Origin: Bradyrhizobium sp. RD5-C2
Lineage (GTDB): Bacteria; Pseudomonadota; Alphaproteobacteria; Rhizobiales; Xanthobacteraceae
DNA: 64,000 nucleotides
Direction of reading: 5' to 3'
Assembly (NCBI RefSeq): GCF_019972155.1
Contig: NZ_BOVL01000009.1
Coordinates: 140,273-204,272 of the forward strand
Shown: piece by piece, positions 1 through 8,488 of the stretch
Layout: each line of letters starts with the position of its first letter
Numbering within the stretch: position 1 is the first letter of the stretch
Program-made: the position numbers and the translations under genes
Notes under the pieces: model-generated
Seen by the model: only the letters and a program-made list of their open reading frames with translations
Told to the model about the DNA's origin: nothing
Databases searched by the model: none

Positions 1-3
1 AAA

Positions 4-1218
4 TCAATCCTTCGGCCGCAACTTCTCGATTTCGGCATCGCTGGGCAGATAGTCCGAGCCCTTGCGATAGGCTGTGTCCACCATGATGCCCTTGCCGTCC
101 TTCAGCGCGGTCTTGCCGGTGAAGGCACCTAACGTCGACTGGTGATCGATCTTGCGGAAGGTGATCTCGCCGAACGGCGACGGCATCGAGATGCCCTCCG
201 CCGCCGCAATCAGCTTCTCCGGATCGCTCGAGCCGGCTTTCGCGAGAATCGCCGCCGCCGCCTTGATGGTCTGGTAGCCGACGATCGAGCCGAGCCGCGG
301 ATAGTCGTTGTACTTGGCCTGGTAGGCCTTCAGAAACGCGTCGTGCTCCGGCGTCTTGATCGAATACCAGGGATAGCCGGTGACGATCCAGCCCTCCGGC
401 GTCTCGTCCTTCAGCGGATCGAGATATTCCGGTTCGCCGGTCAGGAAGCTCACCACCGTGCGGCCCTTGAACAGGCCGCGGGTGTTGCCTTCGCGCACGA
501 GCTTGACGAGATCGGCACCGAAGGTGACGTTGAGGATCGCCTCGGGGTTCGCCGCGGCAACCGCCTGTATCACTGGGCCGGCGTCGATCTTGCCCTGCGG
601 CGGCCACTGCTCGTCGACCCACTGGATGTCGGGCCGCTTCTCCGACATCAGCTTCTTGAACACCGCGACCGCGGACTGGCCGTATTCATAGTTCGGTGCA
701 ATCGTCGCCCAGCGTTTTGCGGGAAGCTTCGCCGCCTCCTCCACCAGCATCGCGGCCTGCATGTAGTTGGAGGGACGCAGGCGGAAAGTATAGCGGTTGC
801 CCTTCGACCAGGTGATGGCATCCGTCAAAGGCTCGGCAGCGAGAAAGAACACCTTCTTCTGATTGGCGAAATCGCTGACGGCGAGGCCAATATTGGAGAG
901 GAACGTGCCGGTGAGCATCGCGACGTTCTCGCTCGACACCAGTTCGTTGGCCGCAGTCTGCGCATCCGCCGGCTTGCCGCCGTCATCCTTGGAAATGACG
1001 ACGAGCTTCTTGCCGTTGATTCCGCCGGCCGCGTTGATTTCCTCCACGGCGAGCTGCCAGCCCTTGCGATAGGGCTCGGTGAACGCCGGCAGCAAGGAGT
1101 AAGAGTTGATCTCGCCGATCTTGATTTCGCTCTGCGCCAACGCCCGTGTCGTCATGGCGCTCGTTGCCATGGTCGCGACCGCGATCGCCAATCCCGCCCC
1201 TACGAAATAACCACGCAT
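4..1218 (-). CDS. ABC transporter substrate-binding protein, branched-chain amino acid (LIV) type
   Basis: A 404-residue periplasmic binding protein of the Leu/Ile/Val-binding (type I fold) family. It captures a small ligand for an ABC importer whose permeases and ATPases are not in the window and may lie beyond the left edge. An N-terminal signal peptide ends near the Ala-Leu-Ala-Gln at residues 26-29. The mature start (EIKIGEINSYS) and the EEINAAGGINGKKL segment are typical of the family. The ATG is preceded by a strong GGAGG. It is the last visible gene of the leftward operon that starts with 6-hydroxynicotinate reductase, 28 bases after the AA_synth gene. From this context the ligand may be nicotinate or a breakdown product, which is inference only. 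Confidence 0.9.
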   Translation of the reverse strand: MRGYFVGAGLAIAVATMATSAMTTRALAQSEIKIGEINSYSLLPAFTEPYRKGWQLAVEEINAAGGINGKKLVVISKDDGGKPADAQTAANELVSSENVAMLTGTFLSNIGLAVSDFANQKKVFFLAAEPLTDAITWSKGNRYTFRLRPSNYMQAAMLVEEAAKLPAKRWATIAPNYEYGQSAVAVFKKLMSEKRPDIQWVDEQWPPQGKIDAGPVIQAVAAANPEAILNVTFGADLVKLVREGNTRGLFKGRTVVSFLTGEPEYLDPLKDETPEGWIVTGYPWYSIKTPEHDAFLKAYQAKYNDYPRLGSIVGYQTIKAAAAILAKAGSSDPEKLIAAAEGISMPSPFGEITFRKIDHQSTLGAFTGKTALKDGKGIMVDTAYRKGSDYLPSDAEIEKLRPKD

Positions 1219-1246
1219 CCCGTCCTCCAGTTTTTCTTCAAAGAGA

Positions 1247-1831
1247 TTATCGCAACCCGTCTTCGCCTTTGACTTCAGAAACCGTCAGCCCGCCGACGCG
1301 CGGCAGCGGCCGTCCGCTGTCGGTCACCGCCACCGCGACCATGATCTCGTTGGCCCGCGGCGCGTCGTTGATCTGCACCTCCATGCCGTCGAAGTGGCTA
1401 CGCACGAAGGCTGCGTCCTTGTGCCCGAGCGGAATGTCCAGCGTGGTGCCGGGACCCGAGCGCTTCTTCGACGACGGGATCAGCGCCGCGCCCTTGGAGA
1501 GCACCTTGCGCACCGGTGCGCCCATCTTCGGATGCAGGATCGCTGCCGCGTGCTCGAGCTCGCCATTTTCGCCGACGGCGGCGGCCTTGCCGTAGCTGTG
1601 CGCCTTGGCGCCGTCGATGCCGAGCGCGGCGACTGCCCGCTTCGAAAGCAATTCGCCGAGTTCCTCGCCGATCGCGATCAACGGCGACAGATCCTCGACA
1701 TACCGGCCGGCAAAGGGATTTTCGATCACCGCGATCGCGGCAGCACGCCGGGTCGGCGGCGCGATGGTCTTGCCCATCTCCAAATGGGTCTCCTCGACCA
1801 CGGTGACGATCTTGCGAATGACGGCACTCAT
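1247..1831 (-). CDS. AA_synth (DUF1185) family protein, function unknown
   Basis: A 194-residue protein of the family called 'amino acid synthesis' (PF06684), whose biochemical role is not settled. The start at 1831 (MSAVIRKIVTVVEE) is preferred over an upstream in-frame extension because the extension runs back into the UPF0280 gene and reads like noise. A purine-rich GGGAGCGAG lies just upstream of this ATG. Conserved-looking stretches are SYGKAAAVG, LHPKMGAPVRKV and the SSKKRSGPGTTLDIPLGHKD region. No signal peptide or membrane segment is visible, so it is probably cytosolic. It sits 16 bases after UPF0280 and behind 6-hydroxynicotinate reductase. A role in processing the reduced pyridine ring is a hypothesis from context. 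Confidence 0.8.
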   Translation of the reverse strand: MSAVIRKIVTVVEETHLEMGKTIAPPTRRAAAIAVIENPFAGRYVEDLSPLIAIGEELGELLSKRAVAALGIDGAKAHSYGKAAAVGENGELEHAAAILHPKMGAPVRKVLSKGAALIPSSKKRSGPGTTLDIPLGHKDAAFVRSHFDGMEVQINDAPRANEIMVAVAVTDSGRPLPRVGGLTVSEVKGEDGLR

Positions 1832-1847
1832 CTTGGCTCGCTCCCGG

Positions 1848-2756
1848 TCATGCCTGCAGCATGTATTCTGTCGTTGTTGCCTGAAACGTGTGCGACACTG
1901 GCGTCCCGTTCCCAGTTGCGCCGACAAGCCGCGTTTCGCCCAGTAGACGCAATGCCGCGCCCTCGATCAATCCCGACGTCAGGAGCATGCGCGCCCGCGC
2001 CGCCCCCGCCTCGAGCGCCTGCTCGATCTCATGTTCCGTCAGATGTCCGACATCGCGGGTCACGAGCCGTGCGCCGAGGTCGCTGTCGGGTTGCAACTCG
2101 CTCGCGGGAATGCGGAGGATCGCGGGATGACTGGGCAGATCGACCGCATTGGCGATCACGGTCGCGGCGGCATCGGCCTGTGAGGCCGTCCGCGCCAGCA
2201 CGGTGACGGCATCGGCAATGCCGAGCGAGAAGCTGCGGCCATGCCGGCCGCTGGTCGCGATGCCGCGGACCGGCATATCGGCATCGACGGTCATGGTGCG
2301 CATCACACCACGGCGGTCCGGCCGGTCCATCAGGCCGACGGTGAACTGTTCGCCATCGCCGAGATGCAGCGCGATGTCACCGCCATTGTTGACATAGGCG
2401 CGGTCGAGCGCTGCTGCTCTCAGCATCGCGCCGAGAATTTCCTCAGCGACCGAGCCTGCGACCGCCGCCATCGGCGTAATGAAGCGATCGGCAGCAAACG
2501 GCGCGACCGCCGCATGCATACGCCGCGCGACCACGCCCTTCAGCACGCAGTGCTGCGGATCGGCCGCGCTCCGCAGCAACGCGAGTTCGCCGCAGAGCTC
2601 GTCAAGCAAGCCAGTGAAGCGTTCCGCCGCCGCCTGATAGGCGGCGCTGACGTCCCGGTCCGTGCCCTTGGCCTCGACAATGAGATCAATGGGGCCGTCC
2701 TGCAAATGCAGCCGCTTGCCGTCAGGAAGAAGCGCGATTTGCGGGAGCCGCCTCAT
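1848..2756 (-). CDS. UPF0280 family protein (ApbE-like fold suspected)
   Basis: A 302-residue protein of the uncharacterised UPF0280 family. The start at 2756 (MRRLPQIALLPDGK) overlaps the stop of 6-hydroxynicotinate reductase by four bases (ATGA), so the two are translationally coupled. The longer in-frame reading to 3326 lies wholly inside the reductase gene on the same strand and is rejected. Two stretches recall ApbE flavin transferases: YVNNGGDIALHLG, and the GIATSGRHGRSFSLGIADAV segment that follows. UPF0280 proteins are, as I recall, classed in the ApbE-like superfamily. A part in flavin attachment or in the nicotinate pathway is inferred from the coupling. No export signal is seen. 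Confidence 0.82.
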   Translation of the reverse strand: MRRLPQIALLPDGKRLHLQDGPIDLIVEAKGTDRDVSAAYQAAAERFTGLLDELCGELALLRSAADPQHCVLKGVVARRMHAAVAPFAADRFITPMAAVAGSVAEEILGAMLRAAALDRAYVNNGGDIALHLGDGEQFTVGLMDRPDRRGVMRTMTVDADMPVRGIATSGRHGRSFSLGIADAVTVLARTASQADAAATVIANAVDLPSHPAILRIPASELQPDSDLGARLVTRDVGHLTEHEIEQALEAGAARARMLLTSGLIEGAALRLLGETRLVGATGNGTPVSHTFQATTTEYMLQA

Positions 2757-4201
2757 GCGCGCCGCCCTGGAAGATGAGGCATCGGCCGGACTTCGGCGCT
2801 GTCGCGCAGCGACGACAGCGGCCGGACAAAATCCATATGGCCGCCGAGCGCCGCATAATCCGACAGCCGCATCGTGAACTCGATTGGCGCCACCAGGGCC
2901 GGCGTCGGCACGTAGCCGAAGGCGCCGGCCGGCATCTGCGTGACATCGACCATGAAGGTGATGCCGCCGCCCGGCCAGACATAGACCGGCGCGCCGCCGC
3001 TGGTCACCCGCGTCAGCGCGTCCTTGACCGAGCGGGTCAGCCGCACCGGATTGTCGGTGACGCCGGCGCGCAGCGAGCCGCCGGCGCCGCCCATGAACAG
3101 CACGGTGCACAGCGCCGGCTCGCAATTCTCCTGGATGCGCTCGACCGAGAATTTGAGGTCCGCGGGCATCTCGGTCTCGATCGGCTTCAGCGCTTCGTCC
3201 AGCACGTAGTAGGAGGCATGCTCGCCGGTGGTCGAGACCATCAGCATGGTGAGCCCGGGCCGCGCTTCCTTGGCATTGAAGGGGCCGAGGATCGACAGCG
3301 GATCGGAGATGTTGGTGCCGCCCCATCCGGTGCCGGGATCGGCGACCTGGAAATAGCGGCCTGGCGTCGAACGGCGGCCCTTCATCTTGATGCCGGTGTC
3401 GGCGATATCGAGCAGCTTGCCGGCCTGGTGCTCGCTGAGCACCCCGGTGATGTGGTCGTCGACCACCACGACCTCATCGACCTTGCCGTGCCACTGCTTC
3501 GCGAACATGCCGATGGTCGCCGAGCCGCAGCCGACCCGCATCCGCTCTTCCGCCATCCCATTGACGATCGGCGGCTTGCCCGCCTGCACCACCACGGTGG
3601 CGCCGCCGTCGATGGTCAACTCCACCGCCTTGCAGTTGGACAGATCCATCAGCGTGTCGCAGGTGACGCGCCCCTCTTTCTTGGAGCCGCCGGTCAGATG
3701 ATGCACGCCGCCGAGCGAGAGCATCTGCGAGCCGTATTCGCTGGTCGTGACATGGCCGACCGCCTCGCCCTCGGCGCGGACGATCGCGGTCTCCGGCCCG
3801 AGATAGCGGTCGGTGTCGATCTTCAGCTTGACGCCGCAATAGGAGAAAATGCCCTCGGTCACCACGGTGACCATGTCGACGCCGTCGACTTCCGACGACA
3901 CGATGAAGGGCGCCGGCTTGTAGTCCGGATAGGTGGTTCCGGCGCCGATCGCGGTGACGAAAAGTTCGGGATGACGGACGATCTTGCCGTCCCAGTCGCC
4001 GCTCGCCTGGAACGGCACCAGCTTGCCGCCATGCGAGACTGTGCGCTCCAGCACGACATGCGGATCGACGCGCACCAGCGTGCCGTCGTGATTGGCATAA
4101 CGGTCGCACGCGCCGGCCGCGCCCGGCTTGATGTAGCACATCACCGGACAGGCATCGCAGCGAATCTTGTCGCCGGCGGCGACGGTCATTGTGTCAGCCA
4201 T
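2753..4201 (-). CDS. 6-hydroxynicotinate reductase
   Basis: A 482-residue protein resembling predicted 6-hydroxynicotinate reductases, which reduce 6-hydroxynicotinate to 1,4,5,6-tetrahydro-6-oxonicotinate in the fermentative pathway known from Eubacterium barkeri. The N-terminus has a four-cysteine iron-sulfur motif (Cys15, Cys18, Cys22, Cys32). Further cysteines are at 122, 181, 190, 225, 360 and 365. The ATG at 4201 is chosen; a TTG three codons upstream is possible. It is the first gene of the leftward operon with UPF0280, AA_synth and a binding protein, and is divergent from nicAB, which makes its likely substrate. A GTATAC palindrome lies 63 bases upstream. The family call is by recognition of sequence and context, not by alignment. 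Confidence 0.75.
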   Translation of the reverse strand: MADTMTVAAGDKIRCDACPVMCYIKPGAAGACDRYANHDGTLVRVDPHVVLERTVSHGGKLVPFQASGDWDGKIVRHPELFVTAIGAGTTYPDYKPAPFIVSSEVDGVDMVTVVTEGIFSYCGVKLKIDTDRYLGPETAIVRAEGEAVGHVTTSEYGSQMLSLGGVHHLTGGSKKEGRVTCDTLMDLSNCKAVELTIDGGATVVVQAGKPPIVNGMAEERMRVGCGSATIGMFAKQWHGKVDEVVVVDDHITGVLSEHQAGKLLDIADTGIKMKGRRSTPGRYFQVADPGTGWGGTNISDPLSILGPFNAKEARPGLTMLMVSTTGEHASYYVLDEALKPIETEMPADLKFSVERIQENCEPALCTVLFMGGAGGSLRAGVTDNPVRLTRSVKDALTRVTSGGAPVYVWPGGGITFMVDVTQMPAGAFGYVPTPALVAPIEFTMRLSDYAALGGHMDFVRPLSSLRDSAEVRPMPHLPGRRA

Positions 4202-4263
4202 CGTGACCAAGCCTGGACTTGTGGCGGCGGTCGATCATACTGCGCTTCCGCCTCCCTGCCTAT

Positions 4264-4283
4264 ATCGTTCGTATACGAATGAT
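4264..4283. promoter_or_regulatory. Palindromic operator 1 (GTATAC core)
   Basis: The core TTCGTATACGAA (4268-4279) is a perfect 12-bp palindrome. It extends to 20 bp with a single mismatched pair. It lies at the expected transcription start of the leftward operon, where a bound repressor would block initiation. It shares the GTATAC centre with operator 2. The regulator is not in the window. GTATAC-centred palindromes are often bound by FadR-branch GntR proteins, but the family is inferred. Confidence 0.6.
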
Positions 4284-4310
4284 CCTGCGCGCAGGTCTCA
4301 AACCTGTCAA
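4282..4310 (-). promoter_or_regulatory. Candidate sigma-70 promoter for the 6-hydroxynicotinate reductase operon
   Basis: Read leftward, a perfect -35 TTGACA (4310-4305) is followed by a 17-base spacer and a weak -10 CAGGAT (4287-4282). The start point would fall within the palindrome at 4264-4283. The -35 is convincing and the -10 is poor. Confidence 0.45.
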
Positions 4311-4394
4311 GCGGGCTTTGCGATCAAAAGCTGCCATTCGCTTGCGCACCCTGTTCATAAAGCGTGCACTCGCTGCAGCGCGGCATGCCGCCGC

Positions 4395-4422
4395 TTGCAC
4401 GTTTGTATACAAACGTTATCCT
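4395..4422 (+). promoter_or_regulatory. Candidate sigma-70 promoter for nicAB
   Basis: -35 TTGCAC (4395-4400), a 16-base spacer and -10 TATCCT (4417-4422). This predicts a start about 50 bases before the nicA ATG. The spacer is almost exactly filled by the 18-bp palindrome of operator 2. Confidence 0.5.
4399..4416. promoter_or_regulatory. Palindromic operator 2 (perfect 18-bp, GTATAC core)
   Basis: ACGTTTGTATACAAACGT is a perfect 18-bp palindrome lying between the likely -35 and -10 of nicAB. Its centre is 134 bases from that of operator 1. The placement is typical of a repressor site that occludes RNA polymerase. Both divergent units would then answer to one regulator. Confidence 0.65.
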
Positions 4423-4478
4423 CATCGGCGAATTTGACGCTGACATTGCAGCGCAAACATCAGGGGAGAACCGGAGCA

Positions 4479-4946
4479 ATGCGCCTGACCGTGAACGGCA
4501 GGAATCATGATGTCGACGCCGCTCCCGACACCGCATTGCTTTACGTGCTGCGCAACGATCTCGCATTGAACGGACCGAAATACGGCTGCGGGCTCGGCGA
4601 GTGCGGCGCCTGCGCGGTGCTGATCGACGGCGTCGCCGCGCGCGCCTGCGTGATTCCGATCGAAGGCTGCGCGGGGCGCAACATCGTCACGCTCGAAGGG
4701 CTCGGCAGCCGCGAGCATCCCGATCCGGTGCAGGATGCCTTCATTCGCGAACAGGCCGCGCAGTGCGGCTACTGCCTCAACGGCATGATCATCACCACCA
4801 AGGCGCTGCTGACGCGCAATCCCTATCCGTCCGAGCATGAGGTGCTGGAAGCGCTGCGCTACAATCTCTGCCGCTGCGGCGCGCATATCGAAATCATCCG
4901 CGCGGCGATGCGCGCTGCCGGCCACGTGTTCGAGGCGCGCGATTGA
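4479..4946 (+). CDS. nicA: Nicotinate dehydrogenase small subunit, (2Fe-2S) protein
   Basis: A 155-residue iron-sulfur subunit of the xanthine-dehydrogenase family. With NicB it forms the nicotinate hydroxylase that makes 6-hydroxynicotinate, as in the nic cluster of Pseudomonas putida. The plant-ferredoxin-type cluster ligands are Cys37, Cys42, Cys45 and Cys57. The second cluster ligands are Cys96, Cys99, Cys131 and Cys133 (CGYC and CRC motifs). The start is the ATG after GGGGAGAACCGGAGCA; the longer reading runs back through the promoter and is rejected. Its stop overlaps the nicB start by one base (TGATG). The length matches the P. putida subunit closely. Confidence 0.93.
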   Translation: MRLTVNGRNHDVDAAPDTALLYVLRNDLALNGPKYGCGLGECGACAVLIDGVAARACVIPIEGCAGRNIVTLEGLGSREHPDPVQDAFIREQAAQCGYCLNGMIITTKALLTRNPYPSEHEVLEALRYNLCRCGAHIEIIRAAMRAAGHVFEARD

Positions 4947-7900
4947 TGTCGGGCGTACGGCCTCCAGAGCAACGCAAGCGCGGCTCGCTGTCGGTCGTTC
5001 GCCCTGCCGTGCTGGGCGCGGAAGGAGCGTTCGAGACCTTCATCACCATCACATCAGACGGTTCGGTCAACGCCTATAACGGCCATGTCGATCTCGGCAC
5101 CGGCATCCGCACCGCGCTCGGGCAGATCGTCGCCGAAGAGCTCGACGTCTCCTTTGCCCGCGTGGTCGTGATCCTCGGCGACACCGCCGTGGTACCGAAC
5201 CAGGGCGCGACGATCGCAAGCGAAACCATTCAGATCACCGCCGTTCCCTTGCGCAAGGCCGCCGCACAGGCGCGGCACTTTTTGCTCTCGCGCGCGGCGG
5301 AGCGGCTTGAGCTGCCCGCCGATGAGCTCACGATCGAGGACGGCCTGATCCGCGGCCATGACAATCGCAGCATCAGCTATGGCGAGCTGATCGCGGACGA
5401 GACCATCCGGCTCGAACTCGCCGACGACGTTCCAGTCAAGGCGGTGAACGCTTATTCCGTGGTCGGCAAGTCGGTGCCGCGGGTCGACCTGCCGGCGAAA
5501 GCCACCGGCGAACTTGTCTACGTCCACGATGTGCGCGTGCCCGGCATGCTGCACGGCCGCGTCGTCCGTCCGCCCTATGCCGGCGTCGACGCCGGACCGT
5601 TCGTCGGCACCAGCCTGATCGCGATCGATGAAGCTTCGGTGCGCGATATTCCTGGCCTTGTCGCGGTGGTACGGATCGGCGACTTCGTCGGCGTCGTCGC
5701 CGAGCGCGAGGAGAACGCGATCAAGGCCGCCGCGCAGCTCAAGGTGAGCTGGAAGCCGGGACCTGTTCTGACCGACCTCTCCGACATCGAGCAGGCGCTG
5801 CGCGCCAATCCCTCGACGCCGCGGCAACTGATCGACAGAGGCGACGTCGATGCCGCGATCAAGGCGGCGGCCAAACCGATGCAGCGAACCTACGTCTGGC
5901 CCTACCAGATGCACGGCTCGATCGGCCCTTCTTGCGCAGTCGCCGATTTCGGCGACGGAGCCATCCGGGTGTGGTCCGGCACGCAGAACCCGCACATCCT
6001 GCGCGGCGATTTGGCACTCTTGATCCAGCGGCCGGAATCCGAGATCGACATCATCCGGATGGAGGCCGCCGGCTGCTACGGCCGCAACTGCGCCGACGAT
6101 GTCTCCGCCGATGCGCTGCTGCTGTCGCACGCAGTCGGCCGCCCGGTGCGCGTGCAGCTCACCCGCGAGCAGGAACACGCGTGGGAGCCGAAGGGCACCG
6201 CGCAGCTGATGGACGTCAATGGCGGGCTCAATGCCGACGGCAGCGTCGCCGGCTACGACTTCGTTACGCGCTATCCCTCGAACGGCGCGCCGACCTTGGC
6301 GCTATTGCTCACCGGACGGATCGCACCTGAAGCCACCGTGTTCGAGATGGGCGACCGCACCGCGATCCCGCCCTACGACTACGAGAACATACGCGTGGTC
6401 GCCAACGACATGGCGCCGATCGTGCGCGCCTCCTGGCTTCGCGGCGTCTCGGCACTGCCCAATACGTTCGCGCATGAATCCTACATCGACGAGCTTGCCG
6501 CCGAGGCCGAGGTCGATCCGATCGAATACCGGCTGCGCTACCTCAGGGATAAGCGCGCGATCGATCTCGTCAATGCGGTGGCCGAGCGCGCCGGCTGGAC
6601 GCCGCGCCCGGTGCGGAAGGAGCCCGAGGCCGAAGGCGATATCGTGCGCGGCCGCGGCTTTGCCTATGCGCTCTATGTGCACAGCAAGTTTCCCGGCTAT
6701 GGCGCGGCATGGTCGGCCTGGATCGCCGACGTTGCGGTCAACAAGGCGACCGGCGATGTCAGCGTGACCCGCGTCGTCGCGGGACAGGATTCCGGATTGA
6801 TGATCAATCCGGAGGGCGTGCGGCACCAGATCGAAGGCAACGTCATTCAGTCGACCAGCCGCGCGCTGATGGAGCAAGTCTCGTTCGAGCGCGGCGCGGT
6901 GACGGCGCGGGAATGGGGCGCCTATCCCATCATCAAATTCCCCGATCTGCCTGCGATCGACGTCCTGATGCTGCCGCGGCAGGACCAGCCGCCGCTCGGT
7001 GTCGGCGAGTCCGCCTCGGTGCCCAGTGCGGCTGCGATCGCCAATGCGATCTATGATGCGACCGGCGTCCGCTTTCGCGAGCCGCCGTTTACGCCGGAGC
7101 GCATTTTGAAGGGATTGCACGGCGAGCAACCCGCAGCGCCCGCGGCGCTTCCCTCACCCGCGCCGCCGGCCGATCTCAACAGGTGGCAAAACCCGTTTGC
7201 GAAACGCGGCGGCGTACTCGCCGGCATTGCCGCGCTCTGCGCCGCGGCGATCGGCATCGGCGCGGCGGTGCTGCCGTGGCGCGCTATTGCGCCGATCGCG
7301 CCGCCCGATGCCTCGGTCTATTCCGCCGCGACGATCGCGCGGGGCAAGGAGCTCGCCGCGCTCGGCGCCTGCGCGGTCTGCCATACGTCGGAGCACGGCA
7401 CCCTGAACGCCGGCGGTCGGCCGCTCGAGACACCGTTCGGCACGATCTACACGACCAACATCACGCCCGATATCGACACCGGCATCGGCGCCTGGTCCTA
7501 TCCCGCGTTCGAGCGCGCGATGCGCGAGGGCATTCATCGCGACGGGCGCCATCTCTATCCAGCGTTTCCCTACACGCATTTTGCGAAGACCACCGATGCC
7601 GACCTGCAGGCGCTGTACGCCTATCTGATGGCGCAAGCGCCGGTGCGCGCCGAGACGCCGCCGAACGCGCTGGCCTTTCCGTTCAACCTGCGCCCGCTGC
7701 TCGCGGGATGGAATGCGCTGTTCCATCAGCCCAGCACATTCCAACCCGATCCATCGAAGTCGGCGATCTGGAATCGCGGCGCCTATCTAATCGAGGGTCT
7801 CGGCCATTGCAGCGCCTGCCACTCGCCGCGCAATGCGCTGGGCGCCGAACGGCAAGCGGCCTATCTCGCCGGCGGCTTCGCCGAGGGCTGGGAGGCGCCG

Positions 7901-8488
7901 GCGCTGACGTCGCTGTCGAAGGCGCCGATCCCCTGGAGCGAGGACGAGCTCTACGCCTATCTGAGCACCGGCGAGTCCCGCCTGCACGGCGTTGCCGCGG
8001 GACCTATGGCGCCGGTCGTGCAGGAGCTCACTGTACTGCCCGACCAGGACATCCGCGCGATGGCGGTCTACCTCGCCTCGTTCAACGAGCCCGCCGATCG
8101 GCCCGCGCACGATGCCGTGGCCGCCAAACTCGAGGCCGCCACGGCCGTAACCACCGCGGCCTCGGCCGGCGCGCGGATCTATCAGGGCGCTTGCGCCGTC
8201 TGTCACGAGGTCGGCGGCCCGCCGCTGTTCGGCACCCGACCGTCGCTGGCGCTGAACAGCAATTTGCACAGCGACGTGCCGGACAATCTGATCCAGGTGA
8301 TCCTGCACGGCATCGCCAAGCCGGCCGTGACAGATCTGGGCTACATGCCGGCCTTCAAGGACAGCATGAGCGACGGCCAGGTCGCCGAGCTCGCCTCCTT
8401 CCTGCGGCAGCAATTTGCCCCGGGCAGACCGGCCTGGACCGATGTCGCCGCCACGGTCGGCCGTATACGGCAGACCATAGCGCGCTGA
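4946..8488 (+). CDS. nicB: Nicotinate dehydrogenase large subunit: molybdopterin domain fused to triheme cytochrome c
   Basis: A 1,180-residue fusion. Residues 1 to about 735 are a molybdenum-binding xanthine-dehydrogenase-like large subunit. A hydrophobic segment near residues 755-775 (GVLAGIAALCAAAIGIG) is followed by a cytochrome c part with three heme motifs: CAVCH at 809-813, CSACH at 955-959 and CAVCH at 1083-1087. This architecture matches P. putida NicB. There, electrons from hydroxylating nicotinate at C6 pass through NicA clusters and hemes to the respiratory chain instead of to a flavin subunit. The hydrophobic segment may anchor the heme domain at the membrane. No FAD subunit or insertion chaperone is present nearby. 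ATG 4946 is preferred over TTG 4943. Confidence 0.93.
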   Translation: MSGVRPPEQRKRGSLSVVRPAVLGAEGAFETFITITSDGSVNAYNGHVDLGTGIRTALGQIVAEELDVSFARVVVILGDTAVVPNQGATIASETIQITAVPLRKAAAQARHFLLSRAAERLELPADELTIEDGLIRGHDNRSISYGELIADETIRLELADDVPVKAVNAYSVVGKSVPRVDLPAKATGELVYVHDVRVPGMLHGRVVRPPYAGVDAGPFVGTSLIAIDEASVRDIPGLVAVVRIGDFVGVVAEREENAIKAAAQLKVSWKPGPVLTDLSDIEQALRANPSTPRQLIDRGDVDAAIKAAAKPMQRTYVWPYQMHGSIGPSCAVADFGDGAIRVWSGTQNPHILRGDLALLIQRPESEIDIIRMEAAGCYGRNCADDVSADALLLSHAVGRPVRVQLTREQEHAWEPKGTAQLMDVNGGLNADGSVAGYDFVTRYPSNGAPTLALLLTGRIAPEATVFEMGDRTAIPPYDYENIRVVANDMAPIVRASWLRGVSALPNTFAHESYIDELAAEAEVDPIEYRLRYLRDKRAIDLVNAVAERAGWTPRPVRKEPEAEGDIVRGRGFAYALYVHSKFPGYGAAWSAWIADVAVNKATGDVSVTRVVAGQDSGLMINPEGVRHQIEGNVIQSTSRALMEQVSFERGAVTAREWGAYPIIKFPDLPAIDVLMLPRQDQPPLGVGESASVPSAAAIANAIYDATGVRFREPPFTPERILKGLHGEQPAAPAALPSPAPPADLNRWQNPFAKRGGVLAGIAALCAAAIGIGAAVLPWRAIAPIAPPDASVYSAATIARGKELAALGACAVCHTSEHGTLNAGGRPLETPFGTIYTTNITPDIDTGIGAWSYPAFERAMREGIHRDGRHLYPAFPYTHFAKTTDADLQALYAYLMAQAPVRAETPPNALAFPFNLRPLLAGWNALFHQPSTFQPDPSKSAIWNRGAYLIEGLGHCSACHSPRNALGAERQAAYLAGGFAEGWEAPALTSLSKAPIPWSEDELYAYLSTGESRLHGVAAGPMAPVVQELTVLPDQDIRAMAVYLASFNEPADRPAHDAVAAKLEAATAVTTAASAGARIYQGACAVCHEVGGPPLFGTRPSLALNSNLHSDVPDNLIQVILHGIAKPAVTDLGYMPAFKDSMSDGQVAELASFLRQQFAPGRPAWTDVAATVGRIRQTIAR
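8461..8470. promoter_or_regulatory. Possible third GTATAC palindrome, inside the nicB 3' end
   Basis: CCGTATACGG, a 10-bp palindrome sharing the CGTATACG core of operator 1, lies 80 bases before the pncB start. It is short and within coding sequence, so chance is a real possibility. Confidence 0.2.

Noticed and set aside
142..1272. Long open frame on the + strand opposite the first binding protein
   Set aside because: It is an antisense shadow caused by high GC; its translation is rich in Arg, Asp and Leu without domain signals, while the opposite strand encodes a clear binding protein.
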